Positions 18,686 to 29,038 are shown, counted from the first letter of the stretch. The stretch is 64,000 nt of DNA from Enterobacillus tribolii (GCF_003363015.1 NZ_QRAP01000007.1:62001-126000), one strand, 5' to 3'. Translations and numbers: made by a program. Notes: generated by a model from the letters alone, not told the origin.

Positions 18686-19618
18686 TTGGATAAGATTTTC
18701 GTCGATGAAGCGGTCAATGAGCTGCACACCATTCAGGATATGTTGCGCTGGGCGGTCAGCCGGTTTAATGCGGCGAACATCTATTACGGGCACGGCACCG
18801 ACAACTCCTGGGATGAAGCGGTGCAACTGGTGTTGCCGACGCTCTACCTGCCGATGGATATTCCCGAAGATATGCGCACCGCGCGCCTGACCCTCAGCGA
18901 GCGCCACCGCATCGTGGAACTGGTTATCCGCCGGGTCAATGAGCGTATTCCGGTCGCCTACCTGACCAACAAGGCCTGGTTTTGCGGGCATGAGTTTTAC
19001 GTGGATGAGCGCGTGCTGGTGCCACGTTCGCCCATCGGCGAGCTGATTGACAACCGTTTCAGCGGCCTGATTCAGCACGAGCCGGCGCATATCCTGGATA
19101 TGTGCACCGGCAGCGGCTGCATCGCCATTGCCTGTGCTTACGCCTTTCCGGAGGCCGAGGTGGACGCGGTGGATATCTCCACCGACGTACTGGCGGTGAC
19201 CGAGCAAAACATTCAGGCCCACGGCATGGAGCATCAGGTTACGCCCATCCGTTCTGATCTGTTCCGCGACTTAACGGCGTTGCGTTACGACCTGATCGTC
19301 ACCAACCCGCCTTATGTCGATGCGGAAGACATGTCCGACTTGCCGCAGGAATACCGCTTTGAGCCGGAGCTTGGCCTGGCGGCGGGCACCGATGGCCTGA
19401 AGCTGGCGCGCCGTATCCTGGCCTGCGCGCCGGATTACCTGACGGACGACGGCGTGCTGATCTGCGAGGTTGGCAACAGCATGGTGCACCTGATTGAAGA
19501 ATATCCCGATATCCCCTTCACCTGGCTGGAGTTCGACAACGGCGGCGACGGCGTTTTCATGCTGACCCGTCAGCAACTGGTGGATTGCGCGGCGCATTTT
19601 TCCCTGTACCGGACCTGA
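18686..19618 (+). CDS. prmB: 50S protein L3 glutamine methyltransferase PrmB
   Basis: 310 residues. It N5-methylates a Gln in ribosomal protein L3 using S-adenosylmethionine. Seen: SAM-binding [11 protein letters not shown] at 137-147, an acidic loop DAVDIS, and the glutamine-binding NPPY at 207-210. The start is TTG 18686, placed 5 nt after GGAGG, giving [13 protein letters not shown] and exactly the E. coli length; the frame is open another 47 codons upstream without homology. Confidence 0.92.
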   Translation: MDKIFVDEAVNELHTIQDMLRWAVSRFNAANIYYGHGTDNSWDEAVQLVLPTLYLPMDIPEDMRTARLTLSERHRIVELVIRRVNERIPVAYLTNKAWFCGHEFYVDERVLVPRSPIGELIDNRFSGLIQHEPAHILDMCTGSGCIAIACAYAFPEAEVDAVDISTDVLAVTEQNIQAHGMEHQVTPIRSDLFRDLTALRYDLIVTNPPYVDAEDMSDLPQEYRFEPELGLAAGTDGLKLARRILACAPDYLTDDGVLICEVGNSMVHLIEEYPDIPFTWLEFDNGGDGVFMLTRQQLVDCAAHFSLYRT

Positions 19619-19704
19619 TCCGCACGCATCACATTGAAAAAAATAACTAACGGTATTGCAAACAACGACATCGTAAACGACAGAATAACGGTAAGGAGCC
19701 GTGC

Positions 19705-20790
19705 ATGGCAGGTAACAGCATCGGGCAGTTTTTTCGGGTCACCACGTTCGGCGAATCGCACGGCGTCGCGCTGGGTTGCATCGTGGACGGCGTTCCGCCG
19801 GGCATTGCGCTGACGGAGGAGGACCTGCAACACGATCTCGATCGTCGTCGTCCGGGAACGTCGCGCTATACCACGCAGCGGCGCGAACCGGATCGGGTGC
19901 GCATTCTTTCCGGCGTATTTGAAGGAAAAACCACCGGCACCAGCATCGGCCTGTTGATTGAGAATACCGATCAGCGCTCTCAGGATTACGGCGAGATCAA
20001 GGATCTGTTCCGTCCGGGGCATGCGGATTATACCTACGAGCAAAAATACGGCGTGCGTGACTACCGCGGCGGCGGCCGTTCTTCGGCGCGTGAAACCGCG
20101 ATGCGGGTGGCGGCGGGCGCTATCGCCAAAAAATATCTGGCGGAGCGTTTCGGCGTGCGGGTGCGCGGCTATCTGGCGCAGATCGGCGATGTCCGCTGCG
20201 AACTGAAGGATTGGGATCAGGTGGAACAGAATCCTTTCTTCTGCCCCGATCCGGATAAGCTGGAGGCGCTGGACGAGCTGATGCGCGCGCTGAAAAAAGA
20301 GGGCGACTCCATCGGCGCGAAGGTCACCGTCGTGGCGGAACGCGTGCCGGCCGGTTTGGGCGAGCCGGTGTTCGACCGGCTGGATGCCGATCTGGCCCAC
20401 GCGCTGATGAGCATCAACGCGGTGAAAGGGGTAGAGATCGGCGATGGCTTTGCCGTGGTGAACAAGCGCGGAAGCGAGAACCGGGACGAAATTACCCCGC
20501 AAGGCTTTCTGAGCAATCACGCCGGCGGCGTTCTGGGCGGCATCAGCAGCGGGCAGGACGTTGTTGCGCATCTGGCGCTGAAGCCGACGTCCAGCATTAT
20601 GGTGCCCGGCCGGACGATCAACCGCCGGGGCGAGGCGGTGGAAATGGTAACCCGCGGGCGACACGATCCCTGTGTCGGGATCCGCGCGGTGCCGATTGCC
20701 GAAGCCATGATGGCGATCGTCTTGATGGATCATTTGCTGCGCCAGCGGGCGCAGTGCGCCGACGTTGTGTGCGACGTACCGCGTTGGTAA
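19705..20790 (+). CDS. aroC: chorismate synthase AroC
   Basis: 361 residues. It makes chorismate from 5-enolpyruvylshikimate 3-phosphate, the last shared step of aromatic synthesis, using reduced FMN. The family signatures are visible: [18 protein letters not shown] near the start, the central [27 protein letters not shown] region (in pieces), and the C-terminal [25 protein letters not shown] lies 5 nt before the ATG. prmB, aroC and mepA appear to form one transcript, as in E. coli. Confidence 0.95.
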   Translation: MAGNSIGQFFRVTTFGESHGVALGCIVDGVPPGIALTEEDLQHDLDRRRPGTSRYTTQRREPDRVRILSGVFEGKTTGTSIGLLIENTDQRSQDYGEIKDLFRPGHADYTYEQKYGVRDYRGGGRSSARETAMRVAAGAIAKKYLAERFGVRVRGYLAQIGDVRCELKDWDQVEQNPFFCPDPDKLEALDELMRALKKEGDSIGAKVTVVAERVPAGLGEPVFDRLDADLAHALMSINAVKGVEIGDGFAVVNKRGSENRDEITPQGFLSNHAGGVLGGISSGQDVVAHLALKPTSSIMVPGRTINRRGEAVEMVTRGRHDPCVGIRAVPIAEAMMAIVLMDHLLRQRAQCADVVCDVPRW

Positions 20791-20816
20791 AGGGAATAAT
20801 AAAAGGAGCGGTGAGA

Positions 20817-21650
20817 ATGAAGAAAGCCTGGTGGGCAGGAGCATTGATGCTGGCGGCATCGGCATCATCAGGGGCATTAACGCCCTGGCAAAAGATTGAT
20901 CATCCGGTCGCCGGCGCGCCGCAGGCCATCGGCGGCTTTGCCAACGGCTGCATCGTTGGCGCGAATCCGCTGCCGTTGCAGTCGGCGACGTATCAGGTGA
21001 TGCGTGCTGACAAACGCCGTTATTTCGGCCACCCGGATCTGCTGGCTTTTATTGATCGCCTGGGGCAGGAAACCAGCCAGCGCGGAATGGGGCAATTGCT
21101 GATCGGCGATATGGCGATGCCGGCCGGCGGGCGCTTCAGCAGCGGCCACGCCAGCCATCAGTCCGGGCTGGACGTAGATATCTGGCTGCAACTGCCGAAA
21201 CAGCGCTGGACCCAGCAGCAACTGCTGAAACCCCAGCCGGTGGATCTGGTGGCGGTAAACGGGCGCAACGTGATTGCGCGCCTGTGGCAACCGGAAATCG
21301 GCGAGCTGATTAAGCTGGCGGCGAAAGATAAAGATGTGACGCGTATTTTCGTCAATGCGGCCATCAAGCAGCAACTGTGCGATACCGCCGGCGCCGACCG
21401 GGAGTGGCTGCGTAAGGTTCGCCCCTGGTTCGCTCACCGGGCGCACATGCACGTTCGCCTGCGCTGCCCGGCAGACAGCGCGAGCTGTGAAGATCAAACG
21501 CCGCCGCCGGCCGGCGATGGCTGCGGCGCCGAGCTGGCCAGCTGGTTCCAGCCGCCGCCTCCGGGCAGCAAACCGACGCGGCCTTCCACGCCGCCGCCGT
21601 TGCCGGCCGGTTGCCAGGTGCTGTTGGATACCCACTTTAACGGCGGTTGA
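20817..21650 (+). CDS. mepA: penicillin-insensitive murein endopeptidase MepA
   Basis: 277 residues, periplasmic LAS-family zinc metallopeptidase that cuts D-Ala-mDAP (and mDAP-mDAP) bridges. Signal peptide of about 20 residues (ASSGA). Zinc and catalytic residues: His111 and His114 in [14 protein letters not shown], the Asp of the same motif, and the late AHMHVRL. The C-terminus is proline-rich with extra cysteines. ATG 20817 follows AAGGAG and lies 26 nt after the aroC stop; the longer upstream frame overlapping aroC is not used. Confidence 0.93.
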   Translation: MKKAWWAGALMLAASASSGALTPWQKIDHPVAGAPQAIGGFANGCIVGANPLPLQSATYQVMRADKRRYFGHPDLLAFIDRLGQETSQRGMGQLLIGDMAMPAGGRFSSGHASHQSGLDVDIWLQLPKQRWTQQQLLKPQPVDLVAVNGRNVIARLWQPEIGELIKLAAKDKDVTRIFVNAAIKQQLCDTAGADREWLRKVRPWFAHRAHMHVRLRCPADSASCEDQTPPPAGDGCGAELASWFQPPPPGSKPTRPSTPPPLPAGCQVLLDTHFNGG

Positions 21651-21672
21651 GTTTTCTGTCTGACGCATGATT

Positions 21673-21699
21673 AACCCCGGCAGGATGCCGGGGTTTTTT
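21673..21699 (+). terminator. terminator after mepA
   Basis: A perfect 10-bp stem (AACCCCGGCA) with a 3-nt loop, then TTTTTT, 22 nt after the mepA stop. Confidence 0.88.
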
Positions 21700-21789
21700 A
21701 CGTTTCGGAAGAGTTTATTTTTAGCGCATGAAAGCGTAGTCTGTGCGACGATTTTTCACCTTTCTTGCGTCATTTTTCAGGCTGGGAAC

Positions 21790-22590
21790 ATGGACTTACT
21801 GTCGTTAACGCCCTCATTGCTGGGGATCCTGTTTGCCGTCGCCATTGTGGCCGGTTTTATCGATTCCATCGCCGGCGGCGGCGGTCTGCTCACCGTTCCC
21901 GCCCTGCTGGCCGCCGGGCTTCCGCCGGCGCAGGCGCTGGCGACCAATAAGCTTCAGTCCGTCGGCGGTTCGTTTTCCGCCAGCCTCTACTTCGTGCGGC
22001 GCAAAGTGGTCAATCTGGCCGATCAAAAGCTGGTGATTGCGCTGACGTTTGCCGGATCAGTCATCGGTTCGCTGATGGTGCAGCATTTACAAGCCGATAT
22101 TCTGCGTCAGTTGCTGCCGTTGCTGGTGATCGGCGTCGGGATCTATTTTCTGCTGACGCCGCGCCTGGGCGAGTCCGATCGCCAGCGCCGCCTGTCGTGG
22201 GTGCCGTTTGCGATTATCGCGGGCGGGGGCGTCGGGTTTTATGACGGTTTTTTCGGGCCGGGCGCCGGTTCCTTCTATGCGCTGGCTTACGTGACGCTGT
22301 GCGGCTTCAATCTGGCAAAATCCACCGCCCATGCCAAAGTGCTCAATTTCACTTCTAACCTCGCGGCGCTGCTCTGCTTTGCCCTCGGCGGGCATATGGT
22401 CTGGTCCGTTGGATTGGTGATGCTGGTTGGTCAGGTGATCGGCGCACGTATGGGCGCGCGTATGGTGCTGAGTAAGGGGCAGCGCCTGATTCGTCCGATG
22501 ATTGTGGTGGTTTCGTTTGCGGTGAGCTGCAAGCTGCTGTATGACAATCACGGCAGCGAGATCGCCGCCTGGTTCGCGAACTTTTTCTAG
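21790..22590 (+). CDS. yfcA: YfcA, TSUP-family inner-membrane transporter
   Basis: 266 residues with about eight hydrophobic helices and the internal duplication typical of the TauE/SafE (TSUP) family: GFIDSIAGGGGLLTVPALL in the first half and GFYDGFFGPGAGSFYAL in the second. The family exports or takes up small anions, often sulfonates or sulfur species; the YfcA substrate is unknown. ATG 21790 matches the family start; 41 upstream in-frame codons cross the mepA terminator and are not used. Confidence 0.9.
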   Translation: MDLLSLTPSLLGILFAVAIVAGFIDSIAGGGGLLTVPALLAAGLPPAQALATNKLQSVGGSFSASLYFVRRKVVNLADQKLVIALTFAGSVIGSLMVQHLQADILRQLLPLLVIGVGIYFLLTPRLGESDRQRRLSWVPFAIIAGGGVGFYDGFFGPGAGSFYALAYVTLCGFNLAKSTAHAKVLNFTSNLAALLCFALGGHMVWSVGLVMLVGQVIGARMGARMVLSKGQRLIRPMIVVVSFAVSCKLLYDNHGSEIAAWFANFF

Positions 22591-22647
22591 CCACGCCTGA
22601 CGGGGTTGTCCCGGCTGATGGCCCGTGCGACAATCCATACAGGTAAG

Positions 22648-22678
22648 CAGCGCCGGGAGTGGCGCTGTTTTTGATTTT
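22648..22678 (+). terminator. yfcA terminator
   Basis: Stem CAGCGCC/GGCGCTG with a 6-nt loop, then TTTTTGATTTT. It ends just before epmC. Confidence 0.75.
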
Positions 22679-22697
22679 ACTCACATGTCGTAACGCT

Positions 22698-23255
22698 ATG
22701 CAGCCCACAGAGAACACGCATCACTATCAGGACCTGATTGATATCTTCGGCCGGTGCTTTGCCGATGATTACCACACCCGGCTGGAGAAGGGAGAAGATG
22801 AACCTGTCTACCTGCCGGCGGATGACGAATTTCCCTATCACCGCATCATTTTCGCCCACGGATTTTATGCCAGCGCGTTGCACGAAATTTCACACTGGTG
22901 CATTGCGGGCGCGGAGCGCCGTAAGCTGGTTGATTTCGGCTACTGGTATTGCCCGGACGGACGCGATGCGCAAACTCAGGCGCAGTTTGAGGTGGTGGAG
23001 ATTAAGCCACAGGCGTTTGACTGGCTGTTTTGCGTCGCGGCGGGATATCCGTTCAACGTCAGCTGTGACAATCTGAACGGGGATTTCGAACCCGATCGCA
23101 TTGCCTTTCAACGCAAAGTGCATGCGCAGGTGATGGCGTATCTGGCGGAGGGCATCCCGCCCCGGCCCGCGCGCTTTATTCAGGCGCTGCAATCGTTTTA
23201 CAATACGCCGCCTTTGACGGCAGACATGTTTCCGTATCCGCAAGATTTACATTAA
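22698..23255 (+). CDS. epmC: elongation factor P hydroxylase EpmC
   Basis: 185 residues. EpmC hydroxylates the beta-lysylated lysine of EF-P, the last step of the EpmA-EpmB-EpmC modification. The conserved [10 protein letters not shown] (His62, Glu63, His66) is a plausible metal site, with [16 protein letters not shown] and [13 protein letters not shown] also as in E. coli YfcM. ATG 22698 gives the family length; the frame is open 13 codons upstream into the yfcA terminator. yfcL follows 17 nt later. Confidence 0.92.
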   Translation: MQPTENTHHYQDLIDIFGRCFADDYHTRLEKGEDEPVYLPADDEFPYHRIIFAHGFYASALHEISHWCIAGAERRKLVDFGYWYCPDGRDAQTQAQFEVVEIKPQAFDWLFCVAAGYPFNVSCDNLNGDFEPDRIAFQRKVHAQVMAYLAEGIPPRPARFIQALQSFYNTPPLTADMFPYPQDLH

Positions 23256-23272
23256 CAGTAAGAGGACTCCCG

Positions 23273-23551
23273 ATGATCGCAGAGTTTGAAGCCCGCATTC
23301 TGGCGCGGATTGACGATATGGTAGAACACGCCAGTGATGATGAGCTGTTTGCCGGCGGTTATCTGCGCGGGCATTTAACGCTGGCGGTGGCGGAGCTGGA
23401 AGGCGGAACCGGGCACGGCGCCGCCGAGCTGGACGCGGCGGTACAGGAGAGCCTGGCGAAAGCGATTAATGCCGGCGAGCTTTCTCCGCCGGACCAGGCG
23501 TTGGTTCAGAATCTGTGGGCGCGCCTGTATCAGGATGCCGTTCAGGCCTGA
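23273..23551 (+). CDS. yfcL: YfcL family protein
   Basis: 92-residue acidic, mostly helical cytoplasmic protein of unknown function, co-linear with E. coli YfcL ([20 protein letters not shown] and the [22 protein letters not shown] stretch). AGAGGA lies 6 nt before the ATG. It is probably co-transcribed with epmC and converges on mnmC. Confidence 0.88.
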   Translation: MIAEFEARILARIDDMVEHASDDELFAGGYLRGHLTLAVAELEGGTGHGAAELDAAVQESLAKAINAGELSPPDQALVQNLWARLYQDAVQA

Positions 23552-23565
23552 CCCTCTCTTTAACG

Positions 23566-23587
23566 CGGCGCATCTTCCGATGCGCCG
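23566..23587. terminator. hairpin between yfcL and mnmC
   Basis: CGGCGCATC / GATGCGCCG with loop TTCC, in the 41-bp gap between convergent stops; probably terminates both transcripts, although the U-tracts are weak. Confidence 0.5.
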
Positions 23588-23592
23588 TTGGC

Positions 23593-25611
23593 TTATGCCG
23601 GTTTCCCCTTCAGCAATTTTCTGACCCACATCCGGTTAGGGTTGAGCGCATCCAGAACGGGCTGCGCCAGCGGCAGCGGTTCGCCGCAAATCTGCGCCGC
23701 CAGCACTTCCGCACACAGCGGGGCGCTGCACAGGCCGCGTGAGCCCAGGCCGCCGATCATAAAAAGATCCGGATAGACCGGCGCGGGCGCGACGTTCTGC
23801 GGCTCCCGGCTGAGTTTTTTCAACTGTGCATAATGTGTCAGCGTCGCGGCGTAATCCGGCACCGCGCCCACCATCGGCAGATGATCGCGTACCGCGCAGC
23901 GCACGCCGGCACGGGCCTGATCCGCGCTGATATCCACCTCCTGCGCCCATGCCGCCTCTGGCAGGCAGTCCAGCAAGCGGGTGCGGTTTTCCTCTTGATC
24001 GGAACGCCGGTACGCTGTGTCTGTCTGGTTGCGCTGGTAGCTGGCACCGATGCAGTGCAGGCCGGTGGCGGGATTCACCGGCGTAAGATAGCCGTCGTAG
24101 CACAGTACCTGCCGCAGGCGGCTCAGGGCCGGCGTGTCGGGAATATGGCTGACCTGACCGCGCACGGCGTAGAGCGGCAGCGGAGCCGTTACGTCAAACC
24201 CGGTAATTTCATGGCCGTTCGCCAATACCACGCAGGGAGCGGCATGGCGCCCGCCGCTTTCCGTTTCCAGAAGCCAGCATTCATCCCGGCGTTGCAGCGC
24301 CCGGATTCGGGTTGCCGGGTAAACAACGGCGCCGTTGCGTTGTGCCAGCGTAACGGCCGCGCGGGTTAACTGCGCCGGGCAAAGCCAGCCGCCGTCCGGA
24401 TAACAAACGCCGTCATGAAAAACGGGTAAACCGCACAATGGCTCCAGCGTTTGCGCATCGGCCGGAAAACACAGCGTTTCCGGCCAGTTACCCGTCGTGA
24501 TGCTGTGCAGCTTTTGCGTGCTTTTTTCATCCCATCCTAACTGCGTGACGCCGCACCACTGGTGGTCGAATGCGCATCCTTCCTGCGCCAGTTGGTCGTA
24601 ACGGCGGCGGGCAAAGGAAAATGCGGCGGTGAAGAACTGCTCCAGCGCGTCATTCTTCCCGTTTAGCAATGGGTACAGCGCGCCTTGCCGGTTGCCGGAC
24701 GCGCCTTGCCCCGGCTCATTGTCGGCATAGTAGAGGGTGACTCTGGCACCGCGGCGCAGCAGGGCGAGGGCGGTCAGTGCGCCGGCGATGCCGCCGCCGA
24801 TAACGGCGACGTCATGCGGGTTGCCGGCGGCAGGGCGGCTGAACCAGGGGGCGGGATCGGGACGGGCTTCATCATACTGTTTTACGCCGGCCAGCATTTC
24901 GCGCTTGTGGCCGAATCCTTTGATTCTTTCCACCAGGAACCCCGCCTGCTGCAACCCGCGGCGCACAAAGCCGGCGGCGGTAAACGTGGCGAACGTGCCG
25001 CCGGGCGCAGCCAGTGACGCCATGGCCCGGAACAGGGCGTCGGTCCACATATCCGGATTTTTCGCCGGGGCGAAGCCGTCGAGGAACCAGGTATCGATTT
25101 TACCGTGCAATGCGGCGGGCAGGGCGGGAATGCATTCATTGACGTCGCCGAACCACAAATCCAGCGTGATGTGTTCTTCCGCCAGCAATACCCGGTGGCA
25201 GCCGGGCAGAAGCATCGGCCAGCGGGCGCGTAATTCGGCGCTGAAAGCGGCAAGTTCCGGCCAATGCTGGTGCGCAGCCGTTAAATCATCCACCCTGAGC
25301 GGAAATTTTTCAAAACTGATGAAATGCAGGCGCTTTAATACCGAATCCGGATTTTCGCGGCGAAAATCGATAAATGCCTGCCAGAGCGCCAGGAAATTCA
25401 AGCCGGTACCGAATCCGGTTTCCGCGACAATAAAGACGCTTTCCTGCCAGGTTTTCCAGCGTGATTCCAGCCGGTTTCCCTGCAAAAAGACATAGCGGGT
25501 TTCCAACAGGCCGTTTTGATTAGAGAAGTAAACGTCGTCGAACTGTTGGGATACAGGTGTACCCTGTTCATTCCAGCTCAGCGTGGCGCTTTGGATGGCA
25601 GAGTGGCTCAC
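23593..25611 (-). CDS. mnmC: bifunctional tRNA mnm5s2U biosynthesis enzyme MnmC
   Basis: 672 residues, two fused domains. The N-terminal SAM-dependent methyltransferase (about 1-250; [18 protein letters not shown], then [17 protein letters not shown]) methylates nm5s2U34. The C-terminal FAD oxidoreductase (from about 265; [21 protein letters not shown]) converts cmnm5s2U to nm5s2U. This finishes the wobble uridine of tRNAs for Lys, Glu and Gln. It is divergent from fabB, as in E. coli. Confidence 0.94.
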   Translation of the reverse strand: MSHSAIQSATLSWNEQGTPVSQQFDDVYFSNQNGLLETRYVFLQGNRLESRWKTWQESVFIVAETGFGTGLNFLALWQAFIDFRRENPDSVLKRLHFISFEKFPLRVDDLTAAHQHWPELAAFSAELRARWPMLLPGCHRVLLAEEHITLDLWFGDVNECIPALPAALHGKIDTWFLDGFAPAKNPDMWTDALFRAMASLAAPGGTFATFTAAGFVRRGLQQAGFLVERIKGFGHKREMLAGVKQYDEARPDPAPWFSRPAAGNPHDVAVIGGGIAGALTALALLRRGARVTLYYADNEPGQGASGNRQGALYPLLNGKNDALEQFFTAAFSFARRRYDQLAQEGCAFDHQWCGVTQLGWDEKSTQKLHSITTGNWPETLCFPADAQTLEPLCGLPVFHDGVCYPDGGWLCPAQLTRAAVTLAQRNGAVVYPATRIRALQRRDECWLLETESGGRHAAPCVVLANGHEITGFDVTAPLPLYAVRGQVSHIPDTPALSRLRQVLCYDGYLTPVNPATGLHCIGASYQRNQTDTAYRRSDQEENRTRLLDCLPEAAWAQEVDISADQARAGVRCAVRDHLPMVGAVPDYAATLTHYAQLKKLSREPQNVAPAPVYPDLFMIGGLGSRGLCSAPLCAEVLAAQICGEPLPLAQPVLDALNPNRMWVRKLLKGKPA

Positions 25612-25696
25612 GGTAGATTACTCCTGATTCAAGTCTGTAGCGATTTTAACGGGCATTTATCGGGGCGGCAAATGGCGTGCCATCTGGTTCAACCAC

Positions 25697-25713
25697 ATCT
25701 GATCGGACTTGCT
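25697..25713 (+). promoter_or_regulatory. FadR-like site before fabB
   Basis: ATCTGATCGGACTTGCT resembles the FadR consensus (CTGGTCNGACNTGTT), 69 bp before the fabB start. FadR activates fabB in E. coli; the site lies next to the FabR palindrome, separated by one base. Confidence 0.6.
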
Positions 25714-25714
25714 C

Positions 25715-25732
25715 AGCGTACATCTGTACGCT
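25715..25732 (+). promoter_or_regulatory. FabR operator before fabB
   Basis: AGCGTACATCTGTACGCT is an essentially perfect match to the AGCGTACA-N2-TGTACGCT palindrome bound by FabR, the repressor of fabA/fabB responding to unsaturated acyl thioesters. Confidence 0.85.
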
Positions 25733-25781
25733 AAAGTGCGAATCAAAATCGTGAATGGTTTAACGCTTAACGAGGTAATAG

Positions 25782-27002
25782 ATGAAACGTGCAGTGATTA
25801 CCGGCCTGGGGATCGTCTCGAGCATCGGCAATAACAAGCAGGAAGTACTGTCCTCTCTGCGGGAAGGGCGCTCGGGGATCACCTTTTCCCAGGAACTGAA
25901 AGATTCCGGGATGCGTAGTCACGTATGGGGTAACGTCAAGCTGGATACGACGGGACTGATCGATCGCAAGGTCGTGCGTTTTATGAGTGATGCGTCTATT
26001 TACGCTTATTTATCTATGGAACAGGCGATTGCAGACGCCGGCCTGCCTGCTGAGGTGTATCAGAATAACCCGCGCGTTGGCCTGATTGCCGGCTCCGGCG
26101 GCGGCTCTCCGCGTTTTCAGGTGTTCGGCGCCGATGCAATGCGCAGCCCGCGCGGTCTGAAGGCGGTCGGTCCGTACGTTGTCACAAAGTCCATGGCTTC
26201 CGGCGTTTCCGCCTGCCTGGCGACGCCGTTTAAAATTCACGGCGTGAACTATTCCATCAGCTCTGCCTGCGCAACCTCCGCGCACTGTATTGGCAATGCG
26301 GTTGAACAAATTCAGATGGGCAAGCAGGACATCGTGTTTGCCGGCGGCGGCGAAGAGCTGTGCTGGGAAATGGCCTGTGAGTTTGACGCGATGGGCGCGC
26401 TTTCCACCAAGTTTAACGATACGCCGGAAAAAGCTTCCCGTACCTATGACGCCAGCCGTGACGGCTTCGTTATCGCCGGCGGCGGCGGTATGGTGGTAGT
26501 TGAAGAACTGGAGCATGCGCTGGCGCGCGGCGCGCACATTTATGCCGAAATCGTCGGCTATGGTGCGACCTCCGACGGCGCTGATATGGTTGCGCCTTCG
26601 GGTGAAGGTGCTGCGCGCTGCATGCGTATGGCGATGCAGGGCGTCGAGACCCCGATCGATTACATCAACGTGCACGGTACTTCAACGCCGATCGGCGACG
26701 TGAAAGAACTGGGCGCTATTCGTGAAGTGTTTGGCGACACCACGCCGGCGCTCTCTTCGACGAAAGCAATGACGGGTCACTCGCTGGGTGCTGCCGGGGT
26801 GCAGGAAGCCATCTATACCCTGCTGATGGCGGAGCATGACTTTATTGCCCCGAGCATTAATATCGAAGAACTGGATGAACATGCTGCGGGAATGAACATT
26901 GTTACCGAACCGACTGAACGTAAGCTGACAACGGTAATGTCTAACAGCTTTGGTTTCGGCGGCACCAACGCAACATTGGTGATGCGTAAATATACCCAAT
27001 AA
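25782..27002 (+). CDS. fabB: beta-ketoacyl-ACP synthase I FabB
   Basis: 406 residues, cytoplasmic homodimer. FabB condenses malonyl-ACP with acyl-ACP and is required to extend cis-3-decenoyl-ACP, so it sets unsaturated fatty acid content. The catalytic Cys is at 163 ([12 protein letters not shown]), with active His residues in [11 protein letters not shown] and [18 protein letters not shown] precedes the ATG. FadR- and FabR-like sites lie upstream. Confidence 0.96.
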   Translation: MKRAVITGLGIVSSIGNNKQEVLSSLREGRSGITFSQELKDSGMRSHVWGNVKLDTTGLIDRKVVRFMSDASIYAYLSMEQAIADAGLPAEVYQNNPRVGLIAGSGGGSPRFQVFGADAMRSPRGLKAVGPYVVTKSMASGVSACLATPFKIHGVNYSISSACATSAHCIGNAVEQIQMGKQDIVFAGGGEELCWEMACEFDAMGALSTKFNDTPEKASRTYDASRDGFVIAGGGGMVVVEELEHALARGAHIYAEIVGYGATSDGADMVAPSGEGAARCMRMAMQGVETPIDYINVHGTSTPIGDVKELGAIREVFGDTTPALSSTKAMTGHSLGAAGVQEAIYTLLMAEHDFIAPSINIEELDEHAAGMNIVTEPTERKLTTVMSNSFGFGGTNATLVMRKYTQ

Positions 27003-27028
27003 TGTTCTGATGTGAATGAACTACCGAT

Positions 27029-27054
27029 AAAGACCCGCTTTAAGCGGGTCTTTT
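27029..27054 (+). terminator. fabB terminator
   Basis: A near-palindrome, AAAGACCCGCTT then TAAGCGGGTCTTTT, ending in T residues, 26 nt after the stop. Confidence 0.88.
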
Positions 27055-27279
27055 AATTGATATCGCTGAAGAGTCGATTATCCGGAAGTAAGTGATTGGA
27101 TAAAACGGAGTATTACCCTCAGACCCTTATACTATTACAGATGATGAATACTTGGGCTGAGTAATATTTATAGAGTTGTAATAAAAATATTTTAGTTATG
27201 TAATTGTCAGGAAGTGTTCAATATTAAAACAACGATCAGGTGAACGTTTCACCGTTTGTTCGTTTTCACACCGTTATAA

Positions 27280-27783
27280 TCAACCTCCCCGGCACTTATC
27301 AATTAACAAGCGCTTAATGAACTCACATACGTTTGCGTACTTCTCCGCCTTGGTTTTACTGCGCTGAGCGGTGAAGCGTTCATTATCTACGTAAATGAGG
27401 TAGTTGTTGTCTTCAATGATGAAGCGCAGCGGGATGTCGAAGAACGCAGAAGGCGTTTGGATAGGATCCTCAGAAATACCTGTGCGAATTAGGAAGTCTA
27501 TTCCCATATCATCACCCAGGCTTTGATTAAGCTTCATTTTAGCGATGGGGTGGGGGATGTTTTCAGGAATGCCTATAACGACGCGCGGCGTCTTTTCTGT
27601 TTGCCAACTACCGCCAAGAAAGAGTGATTTCTTGTATTCATTGAATAAATGCTCGATTTCACGGATGATTTCGCCTTCAATAGCTTTATGACGATTCACC
27701 GTGCTTTTTAGCGTGTTACACAAATCGCTATAGGTAATGCTCTTAATGTTCTTCCGTAAATGCCGATTATTATTCACTTCCAT
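27280..27783 (-). CDS. hypothetical protein, AT-rich orphan gene
   Basis: 167 residues, no family recognised. The protein is charged and soluble: no signal peptide or membrane helix. The N-terminal half looks helical (LKSTVNRHKAIEGEIIREIEHLF), the middle carries PRVVIGIPENIPHPIAKMKL, and the C-terminal part has beta-like segments (PLRFIIEDNNYLIYVDNERF). Base composition is clearly lower in GC than the flanking housekeeping genes, and the gene sits where E. coli fabB is followed by other genes, so recent acquisition is likely. Ribosome site is weak. It is short of any mobility gene. Confidence 0.6.
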   Translation of the reverse strand: MEVNNNRHLRKNIKSITYSDLCNTLKSTVNRHKAIEGEIIREIEHLFNEYKKSLFLGGSWQTEKTPRVVIGIPENIPHPIAKMKLNQSLGDDMGIDFLIRTGISEDPIQTPSAFFDIPLRFIIEDNNYLIYVDNERFTAQRSKTKAEKYANVCEFIKRLLIDKCRGG

Positions 27784-28227
27784 TATTCATTGCCTGTTTA
27801 GATTACCCAATGATCTGATTGAACTGAAACCACAGACATGCGGCAGGAAAGGCTATCCTGCTTGCGCCTGTCGGAGCTAAAAAGATGCTAGGTTAAGAAC
27901 TTTACTAATCATAGCTGAATTTAGCCTTACGTCAATTGCCAGATACTTAATGGATCATTATAAAACCTTTCAATATGGTTCTTACGCTTGCGCCTTTTCA
28001 TTAGGAATTAATCACCTAATATGGAGATAATTCTTATTAAGAATTTTCTTATCATTGTAAAAATAGGACTTTACCTAAAAAGAAGATGCCTATGAATGTT
28101 AATAAATGGTTTCCATACGAATTTAGGCTTTTTTTCTCTCCGGGTTGGCGCCGGCAAGATCGCCGTATCGCCCGTCTGTCATACGTTAGAGGGGAGGCCG
28201 GCGGTGCAGCGCCGGGCAGGCGGCAAC

Positions 28228-28340
28228 AAAAAACCCGCCGAAGCGGGTGGATGAGGTAAGGCTAACAATTAAGGAAATAGTATGAAAAATGCATTGTCAG
28301 TCAATGATAGGTATCTTGAATGTACCCGGCAAATGTAAAG
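28228..28340 (-). ncRNA. candidate small RNA ending at an orphan terminator
   Basis: On the minus strand a CCCGC-TTCG-GCGGG hairpin with TTTTTT (28231-28247) ends a transcript not explained by any gene, because asr has its own terminator 260 nt upstream. A weak promoter (TTTACA at about 28333-28338, then GATACC-like sequence 17-18 nt on) would give a roughly 75-90 nt RNA. No known sRNA was recognised. Confidence 0.28.
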
Positions 28341-28509
28341 AATGCATTTGCGTGTTAGTTAACATATTGATGGGGATGTATCAGGAATCATCATCAATAC
28401 GCATTCGCTGAATAGTCTGATGAGTGTAAAAATGGTGGTTTTTTCTTCTGATAATCACCCCAATGGGCAATATTCTGAATTTAATGGCACCGCGCCATAA
28501 AAAATAAAA

Positions 28510-28536
28510 AAGAAACCGCGCAAATCGCGGTTTCTT
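28510..28536 (-). terminator. asr terminator
   Basis: An 11-bp perfect stem (AAGAAACCGCG) with a 5-nt loop; minus-strand tail TTTTTTATTTT. It lies 28 nt beyond the asr stop. Confidence 0.88.
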
Positions 28537-28563
28537 GATTAATGACGGAATTAATTATCGCTA

Positions 28564-28929
28564 TTAAGCTTTCGGCGCCGGTGCTGCTGATTTTTTAGCC
28601 TTTTGGTGCTTTTTAGCCGCCTGGGCTTTCTGAGCTACCGGTTTTTTAGTGTGTTTAGCTTTTTTGGCTGCCTGAGCTTTCTGTTCTGCGGCCGGTTTAG
28701 CGCTTTTCTTCTGATGTTTCTTTGCTGCCTGAGCTTTTTGCTCGGTAGCTGCTTTTTTGTGGTGCTTGGCCTTCTTACTGTGTTTGGTGGTTGCCGGTGC
28801 TTTGGCAGGCGCAGCAGCAGACTGCGTGGCAGCCGCCGTGTTGGCAGGCGCAGCGGCGGTATCCGCGGCGAAAGCGACGGAAGACAGACCCATGGTGGCG
28901 GCAACGATCAGAGCTAAGACTTTTTTCAT
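28564..28929 (-). CDS. asr: acid shock protein Asr
   Basis: 121 residues. Signal peptide of 21 residues ([21 protein letters not shown]), then an Ala-rich linker and a very basic Lys/Ala/Gln tail with at least three [14 protein letters not shown]-like repeats. Asr is a disordered periplasmic protein induced at low pH that protects other proteins; it is cut to a smaller form in E. coli. The start is ATG 28929 behind GAGGAAG; an upstream ATG at 28944 would spoil the signal peptide. An RstA-like box lies upstream. Confidence 0.9.
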   Translation of the reverse strand: MKKVLALIVAATMGLSSVAFAADTAAAPANTAAATQSAAAPAKAPATTKHSKKAKHHKKAATEQKAQAAKKHQKKSAKPAAEQKAQAAKKAKHTKKPVAQKAQAAKKHQKAKKSAAPAPKA

Positions 28930-29038
28930 TTTCAACTTCCTCAAAGGATTCGTTTTTCAGTAAGCCCCGTTGGTGGAGCCGTTGAAATAGATACTAAGAG
29001 GAAGCGGGCGCGTTTTCCGTATGTGTTTGGTGTCGGTA

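Larger units (their letters stand above)
27784..28563. other. intergenic region, orphan gene to asr
   Basis: 780 bp, largely AT-rich, with no convincing protein gene. A GC-rich patch lies at 28140-28250 and includes a terminator facing the minus strand (28231-28247), which has no annotated gene feeding it. An 18-codon plus-strand frame at 28282-28338 has AAGGA before its ATG but no other support. The asr terminator closes the region. Confidence 0.5.

Noticed and set aside
19570-20877. 435-codon open frame antisense to aroC
   Set aside because: It overlaps aroC entirely, has Arg/His-rich low-complexity translation and no family similarity; GC-rich coding DNA often leaves such antisense frames open.
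28282-28338. 18-codon frame with an AAGGA site
   Set aside because: Too short and not supported by any other evidence; left within the intergenic description.
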